Translations under genes and position numbers: made by a program
Origin: an uncultured Sphingomonas sp.
Lineage (GTDB): Bacteria; Pseudomonadota; Alphaproteobacteria; Sphingomonadales; Sphingomonadaceae
Length of the DNA stretch: 5,476 nucleotides
Reading direction: 5' to 3'
NCBI GenBank assembly: GCA_902806295.1
Contig: CADCWB010000040.1
Coordinates: 1 to 5,476 of the forward strand
Notes under the pieces: model-generated
Told to the model about the DNA's origin: nothing
The model's input: only the letters and a program-made list of their open reading frames with translations
Databases searched by the model: none
Shown here: positions 1 through 5,476 of the stretch, in pieces
Layout: the number at the start of each line of letters is the position of its first letter
Position numbering within the stretch: position 1 is the stretch's first letter

Positions 1-2897
1 GCACCGACCTCGATGCGGCGCAGGTGCTGGTGCAGAACCGCGTCCAGCTGGCCGAACCGCGCCTGCCCGACCAGGTCCGCCAGATCGGCGTGACCGTGTC
101 CAAGCAGTCGAGCGGCTTCCTGATGATCGTCGCGCTCACCTCCGACGATCCGGGCCTCGATAACGATTACATCGGCAACTACGCCAATTCGACCTTGCGC
201 GACCGGCTGCTGCGGCTGGAAGGGGTCGGCGGCGTTCAGGTGTTCGGCGGCGGCAACTATTCCATGCGCGTGTGGATCGATCCCGATCGCGCGGCCGCCC
301 GCAACCTGACCGCCGGCGAGATCGTCACCGCGCTCCGGACGCAGAATGTGCAGGTCGCCGGCGGCTCGGTCGGCCAGCCGCCCTACGGCAGCGGCAACCC
401 GGCGTTCGAGCTGCCGGTCCAGGTCCAGGGCCGCTTGAGCGATCCCGCCCAGTTCGCGGACGTGGTCATCAAGACCGGCGAGGACGGTGCGATTACTCGC
501 GTCCGCGACATCGGACGAGTCGAGCTCGGCTCACAGGACTATGGCATTCGCGGCGAGTTCGGCGGCAGGCGCGGAGTCGCGCTGGCGATCATCCAGCAGC
601 CCGGCTCCAACGCGCTCGACGCCGCGGACCTCGTGCTCAAGGAAGTCGAAGCCGCCCGCCAAGACTTCCCGCCGGGCCTGCGCGCGACGATTCCGTACAA
701 TCCGACCGAATATGTTGCCGCCTCCGTCAGCGCAGTGCAGGAAACCCTGCTCGAAGCCATCATCCTGGTGGTGGTCGTGATCATGCTATTCCTGCAGACC
801 TGGCGCGCCGCTGTGATCCCGATCATCGCGATTCCGGTCGCGCTGGTCGGCACCTTTGCGGTCCAGCTCGCGCTCGGCTTCTCGATCAACTCGCTGTCCT
901 TGTTCGCGCTGGTGCTCGCCGTCGGCATCGTGGTCGACGACGCCATCGTGGTGGTCGAAGCGGTCGAGAAGCACATCCGCGAAGGCCTGTCGCCGCGCGA
1001 AGCCGCGCACCGGACCATGCGCGAAGTCTCCGGCGCACTGATTGCCATCGGCCTGGTGTTGACGGCGGTGTTCGTCCCGACGGCATTCGTGTCCGGCATC
1101 CCCGGGATCTTCTACCGCCAGTTCGCGGTGACGATCGCGGCGGCCTCCCTGATCTCCTTGCTGGTCTCGCTGACCCTGTCGCCGGCGCTCGCCGCGCTGT
1201 TGCTGAAGCCGCATCCCGAACAGCCGCTCGAACATGGGCCGCGCCTGCTGCGACCGGTGCGGGTCGGCTTGCACAAGTTCAACCAGGGGTTCGACTGGCT
1301 GTCGGATCGCTACGGCAAGTTCACGGCCAAGGTCATCCGCCTGTCGGCAATCATGCTCGTTATCTACGCCGGCCTGCTCTTGCTGACCGGCTGGCGGCTG
1401 ACCGCGACGCCCACGGGTTTCATCCCGGAACAGGATCAGGGCTACCTGATCGGTGTCATCCAACTTCCGCCGGGCGCCTCGCTCGACCGGACGACGGCGT
1501 TGATGCAGCAGGCGCAGAAGCTCGCGCTCGATACTCCGGGTGTGCAGACCACCGCCGCTTTTGCCGGTCTCGACGGTGCGAGCTTCTCGCAGGCGTCCAA
1601 CTCGGCGACCGTGTTCGTCAAGCTGGCGGACTTCGATAGGCGCACCGCCGATCAATCTGCGACCGCCATGTCGCAGGCGCTCAGCATGAAGATCGGCGGC
1701 GCGATCGAGAACGCCAACGTGTTCTTCATCGCGCCGCCCGCCGTGCAGGGTCTGGGCAACGGCGGCGGCTTCACCATGATGATCCAGGATCGGCAGGGCC
1801 TCGGCTATCGGGCGCTGGAAGGCGCGGCTATGGACATGATGATGTCGGCGCCCAAGGTGCCGCAAGTCAGCCAGGTATTCACACTGTTCAATACCGGCGC
1901 ACCGCGGATCGCCGCCGACGTCGATCGCGACCGTGCGCAGTTGCTCGGCGTGCAGCCCAACCAGGTCTACGACGCGCTCGGCACCTATCTCGGGTCGACC
2001 TACGTCAACGACTTCAACCTGCTCGGTCGCACCTTCCGCGTCACGGCGCAGGCCGAGCCGACCGCTCGGGCCGACCGTTCGGACATCGCTCGACTGCAGG
2101 TCCGCTCGTCGAGTGGAGCCATGGTCCCGTTGTCGGCCGTCGCCAGCCTGCGCGATGACAGCGGCCCGGTACGCGTGGTCCGCTACAATATGTTCCCGGC
2201 CGTCGAACTGCAGGGGCAGGCGGCGCCCGGCGTGTCGTCCGGCGCGGCACTGGGAGCGATGGAGCAGCTGGCCGAGCAGCGGCTCCCACCCGGCATGACC
2301 TTCGAATGGACCACCTTGGCGTTCCAGCAAAAGGCGGCCGGCAGCAGCGCAACGCTCGTGTTCCTGCTCGCCGTGGTGTTCGTCTTCCTGGTGTTGGCCG
2401 CGCAATATGAGGCGCTCACCCTGCCGCTCGCAGTGATCCTGATCGTTCCGATGTGCATCCTGGCGGCGCTGGTTGGGGTCAACCTGCGAGGCATGGACAA
2501 CAACATTCTGACGCAGATCGGATTGGTAGTGCTGGTTGCGCTGGCCGCCAAGAACGCGATCCTGATCGTCGAGTTCGCCAAGCAAGCGGAGGACGAGGGC
2601 ATGAACCGCTTCGACGCCGCCGTGCACGCGGCCGGATCGCGCTTGCGGCCGATCCTGATGACCAGCTTCGCCTTCATCTTCGGCGTCATCCCACTGGCCA
2701 TCGCGACCGGTCCGGGAGCCGAGATGCGCCAATCGCTAGGCACTGCGGTCGGCTTCGGGATGCTCGGGGTGACGATCTTCGGGCTGATCTTCACTCCGAT
2801 CTTCTACGTCCTCACCCGCGGTCTGACCCGGTTCATGCCGGGCCGGCGGGAGCGTGAACCGGAGCTGCCGTTGCAAGCCGCTGGAGAAGCCTCGTGA
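1..2897 (+). CDS. RND multidrug efflux transporter, HAE-1 family, MexF/OqxB-like (5' partial)
   Basis: Inner-membrane proton/drug antiporter of a tripartite efflux pump. The frame is open from base 3, so the true start is upstream. About 964 residues are visible against roughly 1,040-1,060 for the family, so TM1 and the first part of the porter domain are missing. Numbering residue 1 at the GTG at base 24 (not a real start), TM2-TM6 fall at about 241-393, TM7 at 438-456 and TM8-TM12 at 775-930, with the two large periplasmic loops before and between. The proton-relay residues are present: the Asp pair D305/D306 in TM4 (VVDDAIVVVE), K843 in TM10 (AAKNAILIVEFA) and R875 in TM11 (RLRPILMT), matching AcrB D407/D408, K940 and R971. 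A glycine-rich switch-loop segment lies at 576-583 (GLGNGGGF). The segments YVNDFNLLGRTF, LAVILIVPMC and GAEMRQSLGTAV recall MexF/OqxB from memory. The drug range cannot be read from the sequence. The stop overlaps the next start, indicating one operon. Family assignment is very secure; subfamily is likely. Confidence 0.96.
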   Translation, partial: TDLDAAQVLVQNRVQLAEPRLPDQVRQIGVTVSKQSSGFLMIVALTSDDPGLDNDYIGNYANSTLRDRLLRLEGVGGVQVFGGGNYSMRVWIDPDRAAARNLTAGEIVTALRTQNVQVAGGSVGQPPYGSGNPAFELPVQVQGRLSDPAQFADVVIKTGEDGAITRVRDIGRVELGSQDYGIRGEFGGRRGVALAIIQQPGSNALDAADLVLKEVEAARQDFPPGLRATIPYNPTEYVAASVSAVQETLLEAIILVVVVIMLFLQTWRAAVIPIIAIPVALVGTFAVQLALGFSINSLSLFALVLAVGIVVDDAIVVVEAVEKHIREGLSPREAAHRTMREVSGALIAIGLVLTAVFVPTAFVSGIPGIFYRQFAVTIAAASLISLLVSLTLSPALAALLLKPHPEQPLEHGPRLLRPVRVGLHKFNQGFDWLSDRYGKFTAKVIRLSAIMLVIYAGLLLLTGWRLTATPTGFIPEQDQGYLIGVIQLPPGASLDRTTALMQQAQKLALDTPGVQTTAAFAGLDGASFSQASNSATVFVKLADFDRRTADQSATAMSQALSMKIGGAIENANVFFIAPPAVQGLGNGGGFTMMIQDRQGLGYRALEGAAMDMMMSAPKVPQVSQVFTLFNTGAPRIAADVDRDRAQLLGVQPNQVYDALGTYLGSTYVNDFNLLGRTFRVTAQAEPTARADRSDIARLQVRSSSGAMVPLSAVASLRDDSGPVRVVRYNMFPAVELQGQAAPGVSSGAALGAMEQLAEQRLPPGMTFEWTTLAFQQKAAGSSATLVFLLAVVFVFLVLAAQYEALTLPLAVILIVPMCILAALVGVNLRGMDNNILTQIGLVVLVALAAKNAILIVEFAKQAEDEGMNRFDAAVHAAGSRLRPILMTSFAFIFGVIPLAIATGPGAEMRQSLGTAVGFGMLGVTIFGLIFTPIFYVLTRGLTRFMPGRREREPELPLQAAGEAS
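2883..2889 (+). promoter_or_regulatory. Ribosome binding site for the outer-membrane lipoprotein gene
   Basis: GGAGAAG lies inside the last codons of the RND gene, and its GGAG core ends 7 bases before the GTG at 2894. This supports GTG 2894 as the start, which is also the one that gives a complete lipoprotein signal peptide. Confidence 0.7.
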
Positions 2898-4303
2898 GCC
2901 TGCGTACCATCGTCTCGGCGAGCAGCTTTGCCGCGCTCGCCGCCTGCGCCACGGTCGGCCCCAACTACCGCGCACCGACCGCGGAAGCGTCGGCCCAGGC
3001 GCCCTTTGTCGAGACCGCCGGCGGCGCCTATGTCGCGGCGGAGCCGGTGGGCCGCTGGTGGAGCCTGTACCGCGACCCGCTGCTGGACAGCCTGGTTGCG
3101 CAGGCGCTCGCCGCCAACACCGACTTGCGGGTCGCCAGCGCCAACCTGCAGCGGGCGAGAGCATTGCTGCGGGAGACCCGGACCGACCAGCTGCCGTCCA
3201 CCACGACCAGTGCCGGCGCGATCTATGGCCGTGAGTCCGGGGCAGCGGTCGGCCTGAGCGAACCGCTGCCCAACAGCCAATTCTACGATGTCGGGCTCGA
3301 TGTCGGTTACCAGCTCGACCTGTTCGGCAGCCTACGCCGGGCAACCCAAGCGAGCCGCGCGGATGTCGGGGCCGCGGCAGCGGCGCTCGATCTTGCCCGG
3401 ATCACCGTGGCGGCGGAAACGACCCGCGCCTATGCCGATGCCTGTAACGCCGGTGCGCAGCTGACGGTCGCGCAGCGCAGCGCGGCAGTGCAGCAGCAGA
3501 CCTTCGATCTCACGCGCCGCCAGGTGGAAGGCGGCCGCGGGACCGGGTTCGAGACCGGGCAAGCCGGCGCACTGCTGGAGCAGACTCGTTCGGCGATCCC
3601 CGTGTTCGAAGGCGACCGCCGCGCCGCCCTGTACCGGCTGGCTGTGCTGACCGGCCGTCCTCCCGCCGAGTTCCCGGTTACGGTGGCAAGTTGCGTCACC
3701 CCGCCGCTGGTGACCTCTGCGATTCCGGTCGGCGACGGCGCGGGCCTGCTCCGCCGCCGTCCCGATGTCCGGGAGGCTGAGCGCAACCTGGCTGCAGCGA
3801 CCGCTCGAATTGGGGTCGCGACGGCTGAGCTCTATCCAGACATCCGGATCGGCGCTTCGCTTGGGTCGAGCGCGGACTCCTTGGGCGGTTTGGTGTCCAG
3901 CGCCGGACCGCGTTTCAGCCTTGGGCCGCTGCTGTCGTGGAGCTTTCCGAACCGACGCGCCGCACGGGCCCGCATTGCCCAGGCGAACGCCGCATCGGCG
4001 GCCGCGCTGGCCCGCTTCGACGGGACGTGGCTGACGGCCTTGCAGGAGACCGAGACCAGCCTCGCCCGGTACACCACCCGTCAGCAGCAGGTCGCAGCTC
4101 TGCGACGCGCGCGCGTGAACGGCAACGAAGCCGCCCGCATCGCCCGCCTACGTTATCGGGCAGGACGTGAAAGCTTCCAGATCGTGCTCGATGCAGAGCG
4201 TTCGCTTGCCCAGACGGAAACGCAGCTTGCTCAAGCCGAGGCGCAGCTGTCGACCGACCTGGTCACATTGTTCCTCGCGCTTGGAGGTGGTTGGTCAGCC
4301 TAG
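2894..4303 (+). CDS. Efflux outer-membrane channel lipoprotein, NodT/OprM family (TolC-like)
   Basis: Outer-membrane exit duct that docks with the periplasmic adaptor and RND pump to expel substrates from the cell. The protein has 469 residues, normal for this family. Its N-terminus is a lipoprotein signal: a short hydrophobic stretch ends in the lipobox LAAC, with C18 as the predicted lipidated residue, followed by the family's typical ATVGPNYRAP. Two outer-membrane efflux repeats follow. Landmarks include WWSLYRDPLLDSLV (about 55-68), GYQLDLFG (138-145), the hallmark LLRRRPDVREAERNLAAA (about 285-302) followed by ELYPDIRIGASLG, and a C-terminal coiled-coil-forming stretch (about 380-460) ending in LALGGGW. 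The GTG start overlaps the RND stop by four bases (GTGA), suggesting translational coupling. This is the last gene of the operon, and a hairpin covers its stop codon. No truncation or frameshift is seen. Which compounds it exports depends on the pump and is not visible here. Confidence 0.95.
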   Translation: MSLRTIVSASSFAALAACATVGPNYRAPTAEASAQAPFVETAGGAYVAAEPVGRWWSLYRDPLLDSLVAQALAANTDLRVASANLQRARALLRETRTDQLPSTTTSAGAIYGRESGAAVGLSEPLPNSQFYDVGLDVGYQLDLFGSLRRATQASRADVGAAAAALDLARITVAAETTRAYADACNAGAQLTVAQRSAAVQQQTFDLTRRQVEGGRGTGFETGQAGALLEQTRSAIPVFEGDRRAALYRLAVLTGRPPAEFPVTVASCVTPPLVTSAIPVGDGAGLLRRRPDVREAERNLAAATARIGVATAELYPDIRIGASLGSSADSLGGLVSSAGPRFSLGPLLSWSFPNRRAARARIAQANAASAAALARFDGTWLTALQETETSLARYTTRQQQVAALRRARVNGNEAARIARLRYRAGRESFQIVLDAERSLAQTETQLAQAEAQLSTDLVTLFLALGGGWSA

Positions 4304-4318
4304 ACTGGCAGGCTGACT
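4293..4318 (+). terminator. Weak hairpin over the stop codon of the efflux operon
   Basis: GTCAGCCT (4294-4301) and AGGCTGAC (4310-4317) form a perfect 8-bp stem, plus an outer G-T wobble (4293/4318), around an 8-base loop. The TAG stop (4301-4303) sits at the top of the stem and in the loop. Only three T residues follow (4318-4320), so it is at best a weak intrinsic terminator. It may instead protect the mRNA end or act with Rho. Confidence 0.45.
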
Positions 4319-4340
4319 TTCACCTCCAGCGGTGTGAAGT
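4316..4340 (+). terminator. Second, overlapping hairpin after the efflux operon
   Basis: ACTTT (4316-4320) plus CACC (4321-4324) pair with GGTG (4331-4334) plus GAAGT (4336-4340), leaving T4335 bulged and a 6-base loop TCCAGC. One of the nine pairs is a T-G wobble. It shares bases 4316-4318 with the previous hairpin, so the two cannot both form in full. No T tract follows, and its role is uncertain. Confidence 0.3.
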
Positions 4341-4558
4341 GTACAGAGGCAGGCGGCTTTACATCTCTAGGTCGTGGTTCGGCTGAGCAGATTGCCCTCT
4401 CGGCAAGATGAAGATCAACGGCTTTAGTCAGCGTGGGCCGCGCATACTGTCAAAATTGGTCGCTGCCCTAGGTCAACACAGCTAGCCGTCCTTGCGACCG
4501 GGCTCGCCATGCTCATAGCCGACTGTCGTCCATCTGGCCGGGACCACCGGAAGAGGTT

Positions 4559-4573
4559 GTGCCATGATGGCAC
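4559..4573. promoter_or_regulatory. Perfect 7+7 dyad, possible operator
   Basis: GTGCCAT-G-ATGGCAC is a perfect inverted repeat with a single central base. It lies about 35 bases upstream of the candidate -35 box of the PEP-CTERM gene, a position suited to a dimeric activator or other DNA-binding regulator. As RNA it could only form a short stem (5 bp, 5-base loop), so a protein site seems more likely than a terminator. No regulator gene is in view to pair it with. Confidence 0.35.
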
Positions 4574-4582
4574 CAGTTGTCG

Positions 4583-4632
4583 TTAATTTAATGCGTCCGC
4601 GCTTCGTTGACTCGACCTAGAAGGGATATGCT
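4583..4632 (+). promoter_or_regulatory. Candidate promoter of the PEP-CTERM protein gene
   Basis: TTGACT (4607-4612) matches five of six bases of the housekeeping -35 consensus. An AT-rich patch, TTAATTTAA (4583-4591), sits where an UP element would be. The -10 is unclear: TATGCT (4627-4632) matches four of six, but the 14-base spacer is short, while the better-spaced hexamers match poorly. The start site would fall near 4640, giving a short leader before the GTG at 4665. The location is plausible, the exact boxes are not certain. Confidence 0.35.
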
Positions 4633-4650
4633 GTACCTTTCGCGCCGACT

Positions 4651-4657
4651 AGGGGAG
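4651..4657 (+). promoter_or_regulatory. Ribosome binding site for the PEP-CTERM protein gene
   Basis: AGGGGAG ends 7 bases before GTG 4665. It decides the start: the next in-frame ATG (4692, residue 10) has no such site and would remove the charged end of the signal peptide. Confidence 0.75.
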
Positions 4658-4664
4658 AAACGTT

Positions 4665-5210
4665 GTGCGAGCCGTCACCTTCTTGGGCGCCATGTCATTG
4701 GCCTTTGCCGCAGCACCAGCGAACGCTGCTTATGTGATCTCGATCAACAATGTCTTTGCGCAAGGTACGCTGACCACCGCGCTGGCCGATTTCTCGTGCG
4801 GCCTGTCCTGCCCGAGTTCGCGTGAGTTTTATACCACCTCCGTCAACGGTGTGCTCAGCGGCGAGGTCACTTCCCTGAGCGGGATACTGACCCTGACCGG
4901 GCAGGATCGCTCTCGCAGCGCTTTCACCGTAGTGCTCGACTTCTCGGGCGGCATTTTTAGCTCCTCCAGCTTGACTGGATTTCAGTCGCTCAATGCGCCG
5001 TGCACGATCTTTCCTTGCACGTTCCGCGACACGACCTTCGACGCGAGAAGCTTTGCGGTAACGGTGAGAGACACGAACACCGGTGCGTCCACCGTCCTCG
5101 CGCCCGTTCCGGAGCCGGCCACCTGGGCGATGATGCTGGTCGGGTTTGCCGCTATCGGCTGGTCGCTAAGATCAGCGCGGCGAGCTAAGCCCCGGCTTGC
5201 CGGAGCCTGA
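4665..5210 (+). CDS. Exported PEPxxWA-CTERM protein of unknown function
   Basis: A 181-residue secreted or envelope protein, function unknown. The N-terminus is a signal peptide: R2, a hydrophobic core, and a likely signal peptidase I site after ANA (19-21). The C-terminus is a PEP-CTERM sorting tail: PEPATWA (149-155), a hydrophobic segment (about 154-168) and a basic end (R169, R172, R173, K175, R177). In known PEP-CTERM systems such tails are cut by an exosortase after membrane insertion, and the protein goes to the surface or exopolysaccharide matrix. No exosortase is in this window. The body (about 22-146) is rich in Ser, Thr, Gly and small hydrophobics, giving alternating beta-like stretches. 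It has four cysteines in two close pairs, C45/C49 (CGLSC) and C113/C118 (CTIFPC), which could form disulfides. I recognise no catalytic motif. It has its own ribosome binding site and probable promoter and appears monocistronic. Sorting-tail assignment is secure; the role is open. Confidence 0.9.
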   Translation: MRAVTFLGAMSLAFAAAPANAAYVISINNVFAQGTLTTALADFSCGLSCPSSREFYTTSVNGVLSGEVTSLSGILTLTGQDRSRSAFTVVLDFSGGIFSSSSLTGFQSLNAPCTIFPCTFRDTTFDARSFAVTVRDTNTGASTVLAPVPEPATWAMMLVGFAAIGWSLRSARRAKPRLAGA

Positions 5211-5230
5211 CGACCCGGAATCAGGTCGTC
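5209..5230 (+). terminator. Hairpin starting in the stop codon of the PEP-CTERM gene
   Basis: GACGACC (5209-5215) and GGTCGTC (5224-5230) form a perfect 7-bp stem with an 8-base loop; the left arm begins inside the TGA stop. The sequence after it (GAAATAGCAG) has no T run, so it is not a classical intrinsic terminator on the + strand. It may assist termination together with the larger hairpin downstream. Confidence 0.4.
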
Positions 5231-5246
5231 GAAATAGCAGCAAGAA

Positions 5247-5289
5247 GGAACCGGCCCGCCCGGGAGGGGCGAACGGGCAGGCCGGCTCC
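5247..5289 (-). terminator. Strong GC-rich hairpin between convergent genes
   Basis: Bases 5247-5262 pair with 5274-5289 over 16 positions with two A-C mismatches (5250/5286 and 5257/5279), around an 11-base loop. Read on the - strand, the stem is followed by a T/C-rich tail (TTCTTGCTGC), so it suits termination of the fasciclin gene. On the + strand no T tract follows directly, though it may still stop transcripts of the PEP-CTERM gene. It is the strongest stem in the window. Confidence 0.6.
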
Positions 5290-5290
5290 C

Positions 5291-5311
5291 CTTCCCGGAT
5301 CAACCGGGAAG
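5291..5311 (-). repeat. Inverted repeat spanning the fasciclin stop codon
   Basis: CTTCCCGG (5291-5298) and CCGGGAAG (5304-5311) form a perfect 8-bp stem with a 5-base loop. The loop contains the TGA stop of the - strand fasciclin gene, and the upstream arm encodes its last residues. It has no T tail of its own on either strand. It lies two bases from the larger hairpin and may act with it. Confidence 0.5.
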
Positions 5312-5476
5312 AGACACGGCGTTGGTGACGTGAATGACCCCATTCGACTGCATCACGTCGGCCTGAGTGACCGTGGCGACGCCACCCTTGGCATCCACCA
5401 GCACCACCGAGTTTCCCTGCATGCGGGCGGTCAGCGTTCCGCCTGAGGCAGTGGTCAACTTGGCCGACCCGCCGCC
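5300..5476 (-). CDS. Fasciclin (FAS1) domain protein, C-terminal part only
   Basis: The frame is open from base 5476 and ends at TGA (5302-5300), giving the last 58 residues of a protein whose start is outside the window. The residues read GGGSAKLTTASGGTLTAR, then VVLVDAKGGVATVTQADV, then MQSNGVIHVTNAVSLPG. This is the end of a FAS1 domain: a beta-strand pattern, then the conserved H2-type motif NGVIHV and a terminal LP. A full domain has about 130 residues, so roughly half is seen. Bacterial single-domain proteins of this type are usually exported and linked to adhesion or the envelope; the signal peptide cannot be checked here. It converges on the PEP-CTERM gene with an 89-base gap and shares its terminator region. 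The family call is confident; the exact role is unknown. Confidence 0.88.
   Translation of the reverse strand, partial: GGGSAKLTTASGGTLTARMQGNSVVLVDAKGGVATVTQADVMQSNGVIHVTNAVSLPG

Larger units (their letters stand above)
4304..4664. other. 361-base intergenic region without a convincing gene
   Basis: This gap separates the efflux operon from the PEP-CTERM gene and is visibly less GC-rich than the operon. No tRNA, known RNA or transposon end is recognisable. Its start holds the two operon-end hairpins. A small 5-bp hairpin (TTGCC 4392-4396 with GGCAA 4402-4406) follows. Two 25-residue frames, from ATG 4408 and ATG 4509, lack a ribosome binding site and are not called. The last hundred bases hold a perfect dyad, an AT-rich patch, a promoter candidate and a ribosome binding site, all oriented towards the downstream gene. 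Confidence 0.7.

Noticed and set aside
272..1639. A 455-codon + strand frame inside the RND gene
   Set aside because: It is an out-of-frame shadow rich in Arg, Ala, Pro and Gly. The overlapping RND frame carries all conserved motifs.
1830..1844. Methionine cluster (MDMMM) in the RND periplasmic loop, considered as a metal-binding sign of a heavy-metal (CusA-like) pump
   Set aside because: The TM4 motif VVDDAIVVVE and the overall resemblance to MexF/OqxB indicate a drug (HAE-1) pump. One Met cluster is not enough to argue for metal transport.
786..2732. A 648-codon open frame on the - strand opposite the RND gene
   Set aside because: Long antisense frames are expected opposite GC-rich genes. 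Its product is dominated by Arg, His, Gln, Asp and Gly with no recognisable domain, while the + strand frame is an unmistakable transporter.
4392..4406. Small hairpin TTGCC-CTCTC-GGCAA as a terminator or small RNA
   Set aside because: The 5-bp stem has no T tract and no nearby promoter, so it is within chance expectation.
4408..4485. 25-residue frame starting ATG AAG ATC AAC in the intergenic region
   Set aside because: No ribosome binding site precedes it and it has no recognisable features. A frame of this length is expected by chance.
4509..4586. 25-residue frame starting ATG CTC ATA GCC in the intergenic region
   Set aside because: No ribosome binding site is present, the composition is Arg- and Cys-rich as in random sequence, and it runs through the dyad and AT-rich patch.
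4607..4825. 72-codon frame overlapping the start of the PEP-CTERM gene
   Set aside because: It runs through the promoter and ribosome binding site and lacks its own start signals. The overlapping frame has a signal peptide and sorting tail.

Overview
The window looks like a high-GC alphaproteobacterial chromosome, most likely from a sphingomonad (Sphingomonadales). This is an inference from three things: the GC-rich coding sequence, a PEPxxWA-type C-terminal sorting tail that is common in sphingomonads, and a fasciclin-domain protein next door. No rRNA, tRNA, mobile element or CRISPR array is visible.

Bases 1-4303 hold the end of a tripartite multidrug-efflux operon on the + strand. It contains an inner-membrane RND (HAE-1) transporter whose N-terminus lies outside the window. 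A NodT/OprM-type outer-membrane lipoprotein follows, and its GTG start overlaps the transporter's stop codon. The usual third partner, a periplasmic adaptor, would be expected just upstream of base 1. Together such proteins span the envelope and export small toxic compounds using the proton gradient. The closest resemblance by eye is to the MexF/OqxB branch. The operon ends in overlapping weak hairpins at the stop codon.

Bases 4304-4664 are a 361-base non-coding gap, less GC-rich than the operon. It holds the operon-end hairpins, a perfect 7+7 dyad, an AT-rich patch, a weak promoter candidate and a good ribosome binding site for the next gene.

Bases 4665-5210 encode a small exported protein with a signal peptide, a body of unknown function with two closely spaced cysteine pairs, and a PEPxxWA-CTERM tail. 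It is read alone from its own probable promoter and nothing ties it to the efflux pump.

Bases 5211-5299 are a short convergent intergenic region packed with hairpins. From 5476 back to 5300 on the - strand lies the C-terminal part of a fasciclin (FAS1) domain protein, cut by the window end. All three stop codons in the window lie inside an inverted repeat.

The efflux genes are ordinary. I do not see a convincing new multi-gene system; the least explained element is the PEP-CTERM protein.
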